Source of the DNA: Rhodospirillales bacterium
GTDB lineage: Bacteria > Pseudomonadota > Alphaproteobacteria > ATCC43930 > CGMCC-115725
DNA: 37,024 nucleotides
Assembly: GCA_027315365.1 (NCBI GenBank)
Contig: DAHUYF010000161.1
Span: 1 to 37,024 of the forward strand
Direction: 5' to 3'
Within the stretch, counting starts at the first letter, position 1; the number at the start of each line of letters is the position of its first letter. Of the stretch, positions 8,856 through 17,648 are shown in pieces. A program made the translations under genes and the position numbers. A model generated the notes under the pieces. It had not been told where the DNA came from and searched no databases. It was given only the letters and a program-made list of their open reading frames with translations.

Positions 8856-9704
8856 TCAGCCGCGCTCGCGGCGATTGAGGAAGGCGAGCCGCTCAAACAG
8901 ATGGACGTCCTGCTCGCTCTTGAGCAGCGCGCCGTGCAGCGGCGGGATCAGCTTGCCGGGGTCATGCGTCCTCAGCGCATCGGCCGGAATGTCCTCGACC
9001 ATCAGCAGCTTCAGCCAGTCGAGCAGCTCCGAGGTCGACGGCTTCTTTTTGAGGCCGGGCACGTCGCGCAGCTCGTAGAAGACATTGAGCGCTTCGCGCA
9101 CCAGCGTCTTCTGGATCTCCGGATAGTGCACGTCGACGATGCGCGTCATGGTGTCGCGGTCGGGAAAGCGGATGTAGTGGAAGAAGCAGCGGCGCAGGAA
9201 GGCGTCGGGCAGCTCCTTTTCGTTGTTGGAGGTGATGATGACGATCGGCCGATGCCGCGCCACCACGGTCTCCCGCGTCTCGTAGACGTAGAATTCCATG
9301 CGGTCGAGCTCGAGCAGGAGATCGTTGGGGAATTCGATGTCGGCCTTGTCGATCTCGTCGATCAGCAGCACCGGCGCTGCGTCGGCGGTGAAGCTTTCCC
9401 AGAGCTTGCCGCGCCGGATGTAGTTGCGGATATCCTCCACCTTGGGGTCGCCGAGCTGGCTGTCGCGCAGCCGCGCCACGGCGTCGTACTCATAGAGCCC
9501 CTGCTGCGCCTTGGTGGTGGATTTGATGTGCCAGGTGATGATGTCCTTGCCGAGCGCCTTGGCGATCTCATGGGCGAGGATGGTTTTGCCGGTGCCGGGC
9601 TCGCCCTTGACCAGGAGCGGCCGCTCGAGCGCGATCGCGGCGTTGACGGCGACGCGCAGATCTTCGGTCGCAATATAGCTCTCGGTGCCTTCGAAACGTC
9701 CCAT
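8856..9704 (-). CDS. MoxR-family AAA+ ATPase
   Basis: A 282-residue AAA+ protein. Walker A is GEPGTGKT (about 38-45), Walker B is LLIDEIDKADI, the sensor 1 region is RPIVIITSNNEKELPDAFLRRCFFHYI, and a C-terminal helical lid ends the protein. The compact size with little beyond the AAA module and the adjacent VWA gene place it in the MoxR family (CoxD-like branch). It probably remodels a client complex together with the VWA protein downstream. The start at 9704 gives MGRFEGTESYIATEDL, which matches family N-termini. About 150 bases separate it from minE upstream. Confidence 0.93.
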   Translation of the reverse strand: MGRFEGTESYIATEDLRVAVNAAIALERPLLVKGEPGTGKTILAHEIAKALGKDIITWHIKSTTKAQQGLYEYDAVARLRDSQLGDPKVEDIRNYIRRGKLWESFTADAAPVLLIDEIDKADIEFPNDLLLELDRMEFYVYETRETVVARHRPIVIITSNNEKELPDAFLRRCFFHYIRFPDRDTMTRIVDVHYPEIQKTLVREALNVFYELRDVPGLKKKPSTSELLDWLKLLMVEDIPADALRTHDPGKLIPPLHGALLKSEQDVHLFERLAFLNRRERG

Positions 9705-9857
9705 GGCTTCCTCTTGCGCTGACGCCCTTCAATAGCGTGCGAGGACGAGGCGCGCCAGCGGGCATTCGCGGTCGCGGGGCATGCCTGAGGAAGCCCGTCG
9801 GCAGGTCCGAACCGGCGGACGCGGGTGTCGTCGCGAAAGCCGTCCTTGCCCGCGGCG

Positions 9858-10142
9858 CTACGCGGTTGCGGCCCGCATCGGCCCGGACTTGGCCGTCACC
9901 GGCATCTCGACATTGATCTCCAGCACCGAGGCATTGCCGGCCTTGCCGAGCGACACGTGGATCATGTCTTCCTTGACCGCGACGTATTTCGCCACCACCG
10001 CGAGCAACTCCTTCTGCAGACGCGGCAGGAAGTCGGGGCCGTCGCGGCCGGCGCGCTCGTGTGCAAGCACGATCTGCAGCCGCTCCTTCGCGACCGCGGC
10101 GGAGGCCGGCTTGCGCGGGAAGAAGACGTCGAACAGGCTCAC
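9858..10142 (-). CDS. minE: Cell division topological specificity factor MinE
   Basis: A 94-residue MinE. The N-terminal amphipathic FDVFFPRK segment and the helix AVAKERLQIVLAHERAG (about 17-33) form the anti-MinCD domain. The C-terminal topological specificity domain follows (LPRLQKELLAVVAKYV, then VLEINVEMPV). MinE stimulates the MinD ATPase and drives the pole-to-pole oscillation or gradient that places the Z-ring at mid-cell. Its ATG overlaps the minD stop by 4 bases. The C-terminal tail (TAKSGPMRAATA) is a short extension. Confidence 0.96.
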   Translation of the reverse strand: MSLFDVFFPRKPASAAVAKERLQIVLAHERAGRDGPDFLPRLQKELLAVVAKYVAVKEDMIHVSLGKAGNASVLEINVEMPVTAKSGPMRAATA

Positions 10143-10957
10143 GACGCCGCCCTCCCGAACCAGCCGCGCAGGAAGCCGCGCCGCTCCGGCAGGGCGAAAC
10201 GCATCTCGCGCTGCTCGCCGGCAAAGCGCGCCACCGCGTCGTCATAGGCGCGGCCGGCGGGGCTCTGGGCATCGAGGATCACCGGCATGCCGGTGTTGGA
10301 CGCCTTGAGCACCGTCTCCGATTCCGGGATGATGCCGAGCAGCGGAACCGACAGGATCTCCCTGACGTCCTCGACCGACAGCATCTCTCCCCTCTGTACG
10401 CGCTCGGGCGAATAACGCGTCAGCAGCAGATGCTCCTCGACCGGCTTCTCGCGCTTCTCGGCGCGGCGCGATTTCGAGGCGAGGAGGCCGATGATGCGGT
10501 CGCTGTCGCGCACCGAGGAGACCTCGGGGTTGGTGACGATGATCGCGGCGTCGGCATGATAGAGCGCCGTGAGCGCGCCATGCTCGATTCCGGCCGGGCT
10601 GTCGCAGACGATGTACTCGAAGTCCTTCTTGAGCTCGGTCATCACCCGCTCGACGCCCTCGCGCTTGAGCGCATCCTTGTCGCGCGTCTGCGAGGTCGGA
10701 AAGATATAGAGATTGTCGATGCGCTTGTCGCGAATCAACGCCTGGTTGAGATTGGCGTCGCCGTTGATGACGTTGATGAAGTCGAAGACGACGCGGCGCT
10801 CGCAGCCCATCACCAGATCGAGGTTGCGCAGCCCGACGTCGAAATCGATCACCACCGTCTTGTGCCCGCGCAGCGCGAGCCCTGCCGCGAACGCCGCCGA
10901 GGTGGTCGTCTTGCCGACGCCGCCCTTGCCGGATGTGACCACGATAACCTTGCCCAA
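10139..10957 (-). CDS. minD: Septum site-determining ATPase MinD
   Basis: A 272-residue ParA/MinD ATPase. The deviant Walker A is GKGGVGKTT (about 10-18), switch I contains DFDVGLRNLDL, and Walker B-like FEYIVCDSPAGIE follows. NPEVSSVRDSDR is the segment typical of MinD, and the C-terminal amphipathic membrane-targeting helix is RRGFLRGWFGR. It binds membrane in the ATP form, recruits MinC and is released by MinE. It is 33 bases downstream of minC and overlaps minE, forming the usual minCDE operon. Confidence 0.97.
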   Translation of the reverse strand: MGKVIVVTSGKGGVGKTTTSAAFAAGLALRGHKTVVIDFDVGLRNLDLVMGCERRVVFDFINVINGDANLNQALIRDKRIDNLYIFPTSQTRDKDALKREGVERVMTELKKDFEYIVCDSPAGIEHGALTALYHADAAIIVTNPEVSSVRDSDRIIGLLASKSRRAEKREKPVEEHLLLTRYSPERVQRGEMLSVEDVREILSVPLLGIIPESETVLKASNTGMPVILDAQSPAGRAYDDAVARFAGEQREMRFALPERRGFLRGWFGRAAS

Positions 10958-10990
10958 GACCTTCTCTCCTTCTTCCCGGTTGTAAACCGA

Positions 10991-11734
10991 TCAACTCCTG
11001 CTCCAGCCCGGCAGGATCGTCAGCCGGTCGTCGATCAGCGCCACCTGCGCCTCGCGATTGAGATGCTCGGGCTCGATCGCGTCGCTGACGAGATAGCGCC
11101 CGGCGACCGACACGAGTTCGGGTTCGAAGCGGTGCGCGAAGATGCGCGCGTCGCGATCGCCGGCGGCGCCGGCGATGGCGCGGCCGCGCAGCGTGCCGTA
11201 GACATGGATGTGGCCGTCGGCGATGAGCTCGGCGCCGGCGCTCACCGGCGCCACGACGATGAGATCGCCGCCGCGCACGTAGATCTGCGTCCCGGACCGT
11301 ACCGGCTGCGTCACCAGCCGCGGACGCGAGGCCGCGGCGACGCGCGGCTCCGCAGGAGCGCGAGGAGCGCGCTCCACTGCCGGCGGCGCCGGCTCGACGG
11401 CGGCGCGGCGCGCGTGGCTCTGCGCGCCGTTGAACGGCGCGAGATCGACCGCCTTTGCCGCTCGCATCTGCAGCGTGCTGGCATTCTGCACGCCGACCGG
11501 AATCAGCCGGTGGCGACTCAGAAGCTGCTTCAGCGCCGTAAAGTCGGCGACCGCGGTGCAGCCGAGGCAGTCCTTGAGGTCGAGCACCACCGGCGCTTCG
11601 GCGAAGAAGCCCGGGCTGCGCGCCACCTGTTCCTCGAGCTCGCGATTGAGCGTCGGATCGTAGGGATCGCCGATGCGCACCACCATCAGGGTGAAGATGC
11701 CGCCTTGTACCCTGCTCGCCATCATGACCGTCAT
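10991..11734 (-). CDS. minC: Septum site-determining protein MinC
   Basis: A 247-residue MinC, the FtsZ inhibitor of the Min system. The N-terminal domain (about 10-100) contains VVLDLKDC and AVADFTALKQLLSRHRLIPVG. An Ala/Pro/Arg-rich linker leads to the C-terminal beta-helix (about 150-240) with VRSGTQIYVRGGDLIVVA, GAELIADGHIHVYGTLRG and the late segment ARIFAHRFEPELVSVAGRY. The beta-helix binds MinD. The first gene of the operon; the start at 11734 agrees with the usual distance to the first beta strand (FTLMVVRI). Confidence 0.95.
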   Translation of the reverse strand: MTVMMASRVQGGIFTLMVVRIGDPYDPTLNRELEEQVARSPGFFAEAPVVLDLKDCLGCTAVADFTALKQLLSRHRLIPVGVQNASTLQMRAAKAVDLAPFNGAQSHARRAAVEPAPPAVERAPRAPAEPRVAAASRPRLVTQPVRSGTQIYVRGGDLIVVAPVSAGAELIADGHIHVYGTLRGRAIAGAAGDRDARIFAHRFEPELVSVAGRYLVSDAIEPEHLNREAQVALIDDRLTILPGWSRS

Positions 11735-11858
11735 CGCGCATCCCTACCTGCCGCGCGTTTTCGGCACGGCGCATTCATCCGCGGCGCAGATAGCAGATTG
11801 AGCGTACCGATTAGAAGCGTGTAATGAGTCTTTTTTGCGACGCGCGTCCGCGACGGCG

Positions 11859-12626
11859 TCAGCGATAGCGCCAGAGGCCCCGACGGAACGAGCGCGCGAT
11901 GGTCTCGGCGCCGACGTAGTCGTAGCTCTGCGCCGGGTCGGCGAGCACGAATCCCGCACCGACGAGGAAGCCGGCGAGATCGACGCCGGTCGAGTCGAGG
12001 CAGACCGCCGCGCCGCCGCCGCCGCGCTGGCCCGGCGGCACGCGACAGGAGACGTTGGCGTCGGCGTGGAGGCGCGTCGCGAGCGCGTCGCGCGCCACCT
12101 CCGCGCAGGCGCGCGGCGACGGGCCGGGAACAGCGGCGCAGCGATCGCCCCGCTTGGGCGCACGCACGCCGAAGAGCGGCACGATGCGGCCGCGCACGGT
12201 GAGCGACACGCTGTTGTCGGCATGCGCCGCGCCGACGATCACGATCGCCGGCGTCTGCCTGGGCGCGGGCGGCGGCACGCTGCGCGCCACGGCCTGCGGC
12301 ATGCCGGCAAGCGGATCGCCGTCTTGCAGCGTCACCGGCCGCGGCGGCGGCGTGTCGTCGGGCACCGTGTGCACCGGGCGGGGCTTCACTTCGATCGTCG
12401 GCAGATCGGGCGCCGCCGCCGGCGGCGCAGCGGCGGGAGGGGTTGCGGGCGCGGCGTCGGCGATCGGCCTCACCGCCGGCGCAGCCGGCGGCACGGCGGC
12501 GAGCGGCGCCGCGACGGCCCCTGCCGGATTTGCCGCAACCGGCACGCCCGGTCGCGGCGACAGCAGCAGCGCGGCGAGCCCCAAGCACAGTGCAAAGCCA
12601 GCGGCGATGACGAGCGACCGGCGCAT
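11859..12626 (-). CDS. Membrane-anchored TNase-fold protein, catalytic residues not conserved
   Basis: A 255-residue protein. It has one N-terminal hydrophobic segment (about 5-22), a long Ala/Pro-rich linker (about 24-125), and a C-terminal domain that follows the staphylococcal nuclease pattern: strand VSLTVRGRIVPLFGVRAP, a Cys pair around RCAAV ... RACAEVARDALATRL, VSCRV, CLDSTGVDLAGFLVGAGFVL, and YDYVGAETIARSFRRGLW. In TNases the first segment normally reads VRLxGIDxPE; here Pro, Arg and Lys occupy the Arg, Asp and Glu positions, so nuclease activity is doubtful. It lies upstream of minC on the same strand with a 124-base gap. The fold is inferred from pattern only. Confidence 0.65.
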   Translation of the reverse strand: MRRSLVIAAGFALCLGLAALLLSPRPGVPVAANPAGAVAAPLAAVPPAAPAVRPIADAAPATPPAAAPPAAAPDLPTIEVKPRPVHTVPDDTPPPRPVTLQDGDPLAGMPQAVARSVPPPAPRQTPAIVIVGAAHADNSVSLTVRGRIVPLFGVRAPKRGDRCAAVPGPSPRACAEVARDALATRLHADANVSCRVPPGQRGGGGAAVCLDSTGVDLAGFLVGAGFVLADPAQSYDYVGAETIARSFRRGLWRYR

Positions 12627-12746
12627 GCCCTCAGGTTAGCATCGCCGCCGGGCGGGTTCCAGACCGCGGCGAGCAACAGCCGAGGGAACCTCACGCAACC
12701 GCGGCTGTTTCCGGCGGGGAACCTCTCATTATCATGGCGATGGTCG

Positions 12747-13118
12747 ATGTCCACTCTGCCGCGTCTCGCGCTCCTTTCCCTGGCGCTGCTGCCGCTCGGC
12801 ACCTGTGCCGGCGGCGGCGCGCCGGGCGAAAGCGCCGGCACGTCGACGGCGGTCGGCAATGCGGCCTATGAGGCGGCGTTGGGCCGCTGGGTCGATCGGT
12901 CCGAGGAAGACCTGATTGCCGCCTGGGGCGTGCCGGAGCGCAGCCAGCATCTCACCGATGGCGGTCAGGCACTCGAGTATCAGCGCGTCGACGCCGCGGG
13001 CAAGCTGCTGTGCTCGACGCTCTTCACCTCCGATCTCTACGGCAAGATCCGCACCTGGACCTATCGCGGCATCGACTGCCGCGCCCCCCAACTCGGCGAT
13101 TACAGCAAACAACCCTGA
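12747..13118 (+). CDS. Small exported, lipoprotein-like protein
   Basis: A 123-residue product from the ATG at 12747. The N-terminus has a basic residue, a hydrophobic stretch (LALLSLALLPLGTC) and a Cys about residue 20, like a lipoprotein signal, although Thr at -1 is not canonical. The mature part has AALGRWVDRSEEDLIAAWGVPERSQ and a Cys pair (LLCSTLF, GIDCRAP), resembling small bacterial outer-membrane-assembly-like or DUF proteins with a WG-P start motif. I do not recognise a named family with certainty. It is divergent from the TNase-fold gene and converges with the SDR gene nine bases away. Confidence 0.72.
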   Translation: MSTLPRLALLSLALLPLGTCAGGGAPGESAGTSTAVGNAAYEAALGRWVDRSEEDLIAAWGVPERSQHLTDGGQALEYQRVDAAGKLLCSTLFTSDLYGKIRTWTYRGIDCRAPQLGDYSKQP

Positions 13119-13127
13119 GCGCTGGGC

Positions 13128-13949
13128 TCAGCCATTGTCCTCGAAGCCGGGATAGAGGGTCATGCCGCCATCGACGAACAAGGTGGTGCCGGTGATGTAA
13201 TCGCTGTCGTCGGAGGCGAGCCACACCGCGGCGTTCGCAATATCCTCCGCCTCGCCGATGCGGCCGTAGGGAATGAGCCGCAGCAGCGCCGCCAGCGCCT
13301 CGGGCGTCTCCCATGCCTGGCGGTTGATCGGGGTGCGAATAGCGCCGGGAGCGATGGCGTTGACACGAATGCCGCGAGACGCCACCTCCTGAGCGAGACT
13401 CTTCATCAGCATCGCCACGCCGCCCTTCGAGGCGGCATAGTTGACGTGACCGGCCCAGGGAATGACTTCGTGTACCGAGCTCATGCAGATGATCTTGCCT
13501 GTGGCGCGCGAGAGGTCGGGATCGACGCCCTGGCGCTCGAAGCAGCGCAGTGCGGCGCGCGCGCAGAGGAATTGCCCCGTGAGGTTGACCCCCAGCACTT
13601 GCTGCCACTGCGCGAGCGTCATCCGCTCGACGGGCGCGTCGCGCTGTACGCCGGCATTGGCGACGAGGATGTCGAGCCGGCCGAAGCGGTCGGCAAAGGC
13701 GGCGACCATGGCCTCGACCTCCGCCTCTTGCGACACATCGGCCTGGAACGCGGCGGCGGTGCCGCCGATCTCGCGGATGCCGGCCGCCACCTGCTCCGCC
13801 GCCGCGGCGGTCGCCGGGACCGGATGGTTGATGCCGACCGCGGCGCCGGCCGCCGCCAGCGCGTGCGCCACCGCGGCGCCGATACCGGAGCTGGCGCCGG
13901 TCACCAGCGCCCTCTGGCCGAACAATGGTGGCCGGTCTCTGCCGATCAT
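13128..13949 (-). CDS. SDR family oxidoreductase, glucose 1-dehydrogenase-like
   Basis: A 273-residue classical short-chain dehydrogenase. The cofactor loop is TGASSGIG, the structural motif is NAG (ILVANAGV), the catalytic Ser is in ICMSSVHEVIPW, and YAASK holds the catalytic Tyr and Lys. The C-terminal segment FVDGGMTLYPGF with SDYITGTTLF is typical of glucose 1-dehydrogenase-type SDRs. It probably oxidises a sugar or polyol with NAD(P). The frame is open to 14066, but the ATG at 13949 places the Rossmann fold close to the N-terminus and is preferred. It is divergent from tatA. Confidence 0.88.
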   Translation of the reverse strand: MIGRDRPPLFGQRALVTGASSGIGAAVAHALAAAGAAVGINHPVPATAAAAEQVAAGIREIGGTAAAFQADVSQEAEVEAMVAAFADRFGRLDILVANAGVQRDAPVERMTLAQWQQVLGVNLTGQFLCARAALRCFERQGVDPDLSRATGKIICMSSVHEVIPWAGHVNYAASKGGVAMLMKSLAQEVASRGIRVNAIAPGAIRTPINRQAWETPEALAALLRLIPYGRIGEAEDIANAAVWLASDDSDYITGTTLFVDGGMTLYPGFEDNG

Positions 13950-14103
13950 GCTTTCCGCTCCCGTCTCAGCCGTGCTTCCGGGGAAAACAGCGGAAAGCCG
14001 GGATCGTCCCGCAATAGACGGTTTTCCCTTGACAAAGCCCGTTCCAGGCGGCGCCATGCCGCTCAAGGAAACGTCCCAACCCTTCCGATTTCGAGGTTAA
14101 GCC

Positions 14104-14349
14104 ATGGGTGGATTCAGTCTTTGGCATTGGCTCATCATCATCGCGGTGGTCGTCCTGCTGTTCGGCGGCAAGGGCAAGGTCTCCGGGCTGATGGGTGATC
14201 TCGCCAAGGGTATCAAGGCGTTCAAATCCGGGATGAAGGAGGACGAGACGACCGCCTCCACCGCCTCCCCGGCCCCGCCGCAAGTGTCGCCGCCGACCGG
14301 CACCGCCACCAGCACCGCGGGCGAACACGTCGCGCATGATCGCGGCTGA
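14104..14349 (+). CDS. tatA: Sec-independent protein translocase component TatA
   Basis: An 81-residue TatA. It begins [33 protein letters not shown], the single N-terminal membrane helix plus FGxxK hinge, followed by the amphipathic helix [15 protein letters not shown] and an acidic-then-Pro/Thr-rich tail. It would form the pore-like assemblies of the twin-arginine translocase at the inner membrane. No tatB or tatC follows: the next gene is 170 bases away and unrelated. It is therefore a stand-alone tatA, and tatBC must lie elsewhere. Confidence 0.93.
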   Translation: MGGFSLWHWLIIIAVVVLLFGGKGKVSGLMGDLAKGIKAFKSGMKEDETTASTASPAPPQVSPPTGTATSTAGEHVAHDRG

Positions 14350-14518
14350 GCTGCGGCGGTCGCGGCTCGGGCGTGCCCGCCTGATCGAAACGCGCCGCGG
14401 CGTTCATGCCGCGCGCGACATGGCGTGCCCGAGCGCGTGAAGCGCCGGCGGCGCCTTTCGCCATCGCCGGCAGGTTGATATGCTGCGCGCCCCTTCTTCC
14501 TGTTCACGGGCGAGCCTC

Positions 14519-15076
14519 ATGACCGAACGCTTCAAGCCGCTTTCCCTCGACGAGATGACGCCCGAGCAGCGCCGCATGGCCGAGAACGTGCTCGCCGGCC
14601 CGCGCAAGGCGATGCAGGGCCCGTTCAGCGCCTTCATCTACAGCCCCGAGACCGGCGACTACGCGCAGGCGCTGGGCGCGCAGGTGCGCTACAAGAACAC
14701 CCTGCCGGAGAAGCTGAAAGAGCTGGCCATCCTCGTTATCGCACGCTTCTGGACGGCGCAGTTCGAATGGTACGCGCATCACCGGCTGGCGCTCGAGGCC
14801 GGGCTCGATCCCGCCATCGGCCAGGCGATCGCCGAAGGCCGGCGGCCGGAGCGCATGAGCGCCGAGGAGAGCGCGGTCTACACCTTCTGCAAGGAGCTGC
14901 TCGAAACGCGCGAGGTGAGCGATGCGACCTTCGCCGGCGTCAAGGACCGCTTCGGCGAGAAGGGCGTCGTCGATCTCATCTGCACTATGGGCTATTACTG
15001 CTTGGTGTCGATGACGCTCAACGTCAACCGCTATCCGATCCCGGCGGACGCGACGCCGCTGAAGAAGCTGGCGTAG
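14519..15076 (+). CDS. Carboxymuconolactone decarboxylase (CMD/AhpD-like) family protein
   Basis: A 185-residue protein with the CMD fold. It shows the helix LPEKLKELAILVIARFWTAQFEWYAHHRLALEAGL with the conserved E-W-x-x-H pattern, followed by AIAEGRRPERMSAEESAVYTFCKELL. There is no CxxC pair of the AhpD peroxidase type, so a peroxidase role is unlikely and the substrate is unknown. The open frame starts at 14480; the ATG at 14519 (MTERFKPLSLDEM) matches family N-termini better. It converges with the PhyH gene across a hairpin. Confidence 0.88.
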   Translation: MTERFKPLSLDEMTPEQRRMAENVLAGPRKAMQGPFSAFIYSPETGDYAQALGAQVRYKNTLPEKLKELAILVIARFWTAQFEWYAHHRLALEAGLDPAIGQAIAEGRRPERMSAEESAVYTFCKELLETREVSDATFAGVKDRFGEKGVVDLICTMGYYCLVSMTLNVNRYPIPADATPLKKLA

Positions 15077-15092
15077 CGACAGGGTCGGTATC

Positions 15093-15115
15093 GGACGCTT
15101 TGCGCAGAAGCGTCC
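15093..15115. terminator. Hairpin between convergent genes
   Basis: GGACGCTT (15093-15100), loop TGCGCAG and AAGCGTCC (15108-15115) form a perfect 8-bp stem in the 50-base gap between the convergent CMD and PhyH genes. No long T-tract follows on either strand. It is probably a two-way transcript end. Confidence 0.5.
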
Positions 15116-15126
15116 TGACGCCGCTC

Positions 15127-15975
15127 CTACTCCTCTACATAATGCGGCCCGGGACGGGTCGCGAGATCGTCGTAATGCACCAGCACCGGCTCGCCCAGCA
15201 CGCAGGGCGCGCCGTCGCGGAAGGTCCATTCGCCGCGATCGCAATCCGCGGCGCGGACATAGCCGTTGAGGTAGAAGCGGCGATCGCCGGCGGTGAGGTT
15301 CGGGCCGGAGCCGTGGATGGTGTAGACGTTCCACAGCGCGACATCGCCGGGATCGAGGTCGAGCACCACCAGCTTCGCCGGATCGAGGCCGATGGCGACG
15401 AGGCGCTCTTCGGCCATCGCCTGGTCGAGCACCGGCGCCGGCCCGGCCAGCGGCCGCGCGCCCAGGCGATGCGAGCCGGGATGGATCCGCATGGCGCCGT
15501 TCGCCGCGCGATGCGGATCGATGGCGATGCCGGTCTGCACGTAGGATGTCGCGAGGTTGCGATAGGCCGAGGCGGGCCGGCGGAAGCGCACATCCTGGTG
15601 GAAGGCGAATTCGGCGCCGCCGGCGCCCGGCGGCTTCCAATGCAGCTGATTGATGATCTGCTTGATGTCGGTGCCGATCAGCGGCGCGAGGATGGCGAGA
15701 TAGCGCGGATCGCGCCGCACCGCCTCGAGCACGGGATCACCATAGGACGGCCATTGCACCAGCCGCACGATCCGGCCGAGCTTGGGATCAGGACCGAGGC
15801 GGTAGAGCAGATTGCCGTGTCGGAAGCTGCGGCCATGCGCCATGCCCTCGGTCCAATGCCGATCGAACGCCGCCGCCATGTCGGCGACCTCGGCGGCATC
15901 GAAGACGCGTCGCAGCACGGCATAGCCCTCGGCCCGGTACTGCGTCAGCGCTGCGGCAATCGCGGTGTCGTCCAT
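15127..15975 (-). CDS. Phytanoyl-CoA dioxygenase (PhyH) family protein
   Basis: A 282-residue Fe(II)/2-oxoglutarate dioxygenase. The metal triad is visible as H126-x-D128 (FAFHQDVRF) and the distal His221 (YTIHGSGPN), and Arg232 or Arg233 (DRRFYLNGYV) is the probable 2-oxoglutarate ligand. Family members hydroxylate lipids, phosphonates, amino-acid derivatives or betaine-like compounds, and the substrate is not evident. It is the last gene of a minus-strand operon; its ATG shares one base with the stop of the sulfatase-like gene (TGATG). Confidence 0.9.
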   Translation of the reverse strand: MDDTAIAAALTQYRAEGYAVLRRVFDAAEVADMAAAFDRHWTEGMAHGRSFRHGNLLYRLGPDPKLGRIVRLVQWPSYGDPVLEAVRRDPRYLAILAPLIGTDIKQIINQLHWKPPGAGGAEFAFHQDVRFRRPASAYRNLATSYVQTGIAIDPHRAANGAMRIHPGSHRLGARPLAGPAPVLDQAMAEERLVAIGLDPAKLVVLDLDPGDVALWNVYTIHGSGPNLTAGDRRFYLNGYVRAADCDRGEWTFRDGAPCVLGEPVLVHYDDLATRPGPHYVEE

Positions 15976-17648
15976 CAGTTCGTCCCGCGCTCCGCCGTGT
16001 CGGCACCACCGGCGGCCACCGCCGGCGGCGGCGCGAAGCCGGCGATGAAATCGCCGAGAAAGCTTTCCATTCCCTTGACGGCACCGTCGCGTGGCGGCAG
16101 CGCGCCCTCGACATAGCCCTGCGCGCGGAACGGGCGCAGCAGGTCGGGGTCGCGCGACAGCACATGGATCGGCACCGTCCAGGGCTGCCTGTCGCCCGCG
16201 ACGAAGCTCGGCGGCTGATGGTCGCCGAGGATCACCACCAGCGCGTCGCCCGGCAGCCGCGCAAGCCAGGCGCCGAGCGTGCGCAGATCATAGACCAGGC
16301 TGTCGCCATAGGGTGCATCGAGATGCGACCAATCCGGCGGCGTGCGGATGCGATCCCATTGCGCCGGCGAGATGCCGGCATAGAGCGGCACCGCGCGCCA
16401 ATCCGCGACGTAGGGCGGCAGCGGCGCGAACGGCACGTGGCTCGACACCAGCACGATCTGGACGAAGAGCGGCGCGTGCCCCGCTGCGCCCTCGGTCTCG
16501 TCGACGCGGCGGAGCGTGTACTGGTCGGGGATGCCGAACCAGCCGAAAGACGGCCCGTCATAGCCGAGATCGGCGGCGTAGAGGCTGCGCTCGAAGCCCC
16601 AGAATCCGTGCGCCGGCGCCGGCGTCTTGGTCCCCGGCATGATCTCGATGCTGCGGTAGCCGGCGGCGCGCAGGTAGCGCGGCAAGGTCTCGCGCCGGCT
16701 GCTGGTGATGATGCGGTCAAGCACGGGATCGAGCTTGACGCCGCTGTCGATCGTGCCGTGGGCGAGCCAGGAGCCGCCGCCGTAGGTGGGCGAGACGATG
16801 CGGCTGGAGAGCAGATGCCAGCCCGCCTTTTCCACCGTCGTCGCGAAGCCGGCCAGCGCCGGCAGGACGGTCGCGGCATAGCGCGGCTCGTCGAGCGCTA
16901 CCGTGCCGTAGGATTCGAAGAAGATGAGATAGACGTCGCGTCCCTTGAGCCCCGGCAGCGCGCCGGCCGCGGGCTGCGGCGCGGCGAGCATGGCGGCGTA
17001 ACGGCCGCCATGGCCGTGCATCGCCTCGACCGTGCGCCAGAGCCGCGCCACCTGAGCGGAGACCACCGCCGCGGTGCGTAGGCCGAGCACGGGCTCGCCC
17101 TCGTCGAGCCGGCCGACCGGGGCCGCGGCGGCGAGCACGAGCACGGCGCCGAGCGCCAGAACGGCATGGCCCGGCGGCCGCAGCATGCGCTCGCAGGCGC
17201 CGAGCGCGCCGGCGATGAGCGCGATCAGCGCCAGTGCGGCGAGCGCCGCCGCCGCCAGCGCCGCCGCGCCGCGCCAGGCGCCCGCGGCGTCATAGAACAG
17301 GGCAACGAGCTGCGGCACATGCGGGAGATCGAAATAGAGATCGAGCGGGCGATTGAGGATGCGCGGCACCAGCGCGTCGGCGGCCTGCAGCAGCGCTGCC
17401 AGGAAGATAAGGCCGGCGACCGACCAGCGCAGCGCCGCCGGCAGCCGGCGGCCGGCAAGCGCCAGCGCCGCGAGCAGGCCGAGCAGCAGCAGCGGCTCGA
17501 TCTCCGGTCGCCAGTCGAGGAAGCCGCCGAGACCCTCCGCGTCGCGCGCCGGCACGAACAGCAGGCAGAAAAACACCGCGCTCGCCAGCAGCACCAGCGC
17601 GGCGCGCCACGGCGAGGGAGAGCGCTGGAACAGCGCGCGCGTCACCAT
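15975..17648 (-). CDS. LTA synthase/sulfatase-like membrane protein
   Basis: A 557-residue alkaline-phosphatase-superfamily protein. About five hydrophobic segments (around 15-33, 50-66, 72-90, 128-150, 163-177) are followed by an extracytoplasmic domain that starts with VYLIFFESYGTVAL (metal Glu245). Residues 286-298 (SPTYGGGSWLAHG) include a candidate nucleophile Thr288, and LVVILGDHQPPS supplies the late metal Asp-His. This matches the layout of LtaS-type and OpgB-like phospho- or sulfo-transferases, which act on lipid- or glycan-linked groups in the periplasm. It overlaps the aminotransferase gene by 7 bases and the PhyH gene by 1, so the three are coupled. Confidence 0.87.
   Translation of the reverse strand: MVTRALFQRSPSPWRAALVLLASAVFFCLLFVPARDAEGLGGFLDWRPEIEPLLLLGLLAALALAGRRLPAALRWSVAGLIFLAALLQAADALVPRILNRPLDLYFDLPHVPQLVALFYDAAGAWRGAAALAAAALAALALIALIAGALGACERMLRPPGHAVLALGAVLVLAAAAPVGRLDEGEPVLGLRTAAVVSAQVARLWRTVEAMHGHGGRYAAMLAAPQPAAGALPGLKGRDVYLIFFESYGTVALDEPRYAATVLPALAGFATTVEKAGWHLLSSRIVSPTYGGGSWLAHGTIDSGVKLDPVLDRIITSSRRETLPRYLRAAGYRSIEIMPGTKTPAPAHGFWGFERSLYAADLGYDGPSFGWFGIPDQYTLRRVDETEGAAGHAPLFVQIVLVSSHVPFAPLPPYVADWRAVPLYAGISPAQWDRIRTPPDWSHLDAPYGDSLVYDLRTLGAWLARLPGDALVVILGDHQPPSFVAGDRQPWTVPIHVLSRDPDLLRPFRAQGYVEGALPPRDGAVKGMESFLGDFIAGFAPPPAVAAGGADTAERGTN

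Noticed and set aside
14215-14240. TTCAAATCC word resembling a tRNA T-loop
   Set aside because: It lies in the tatA coding frame and no cloverleaf arms surround it.
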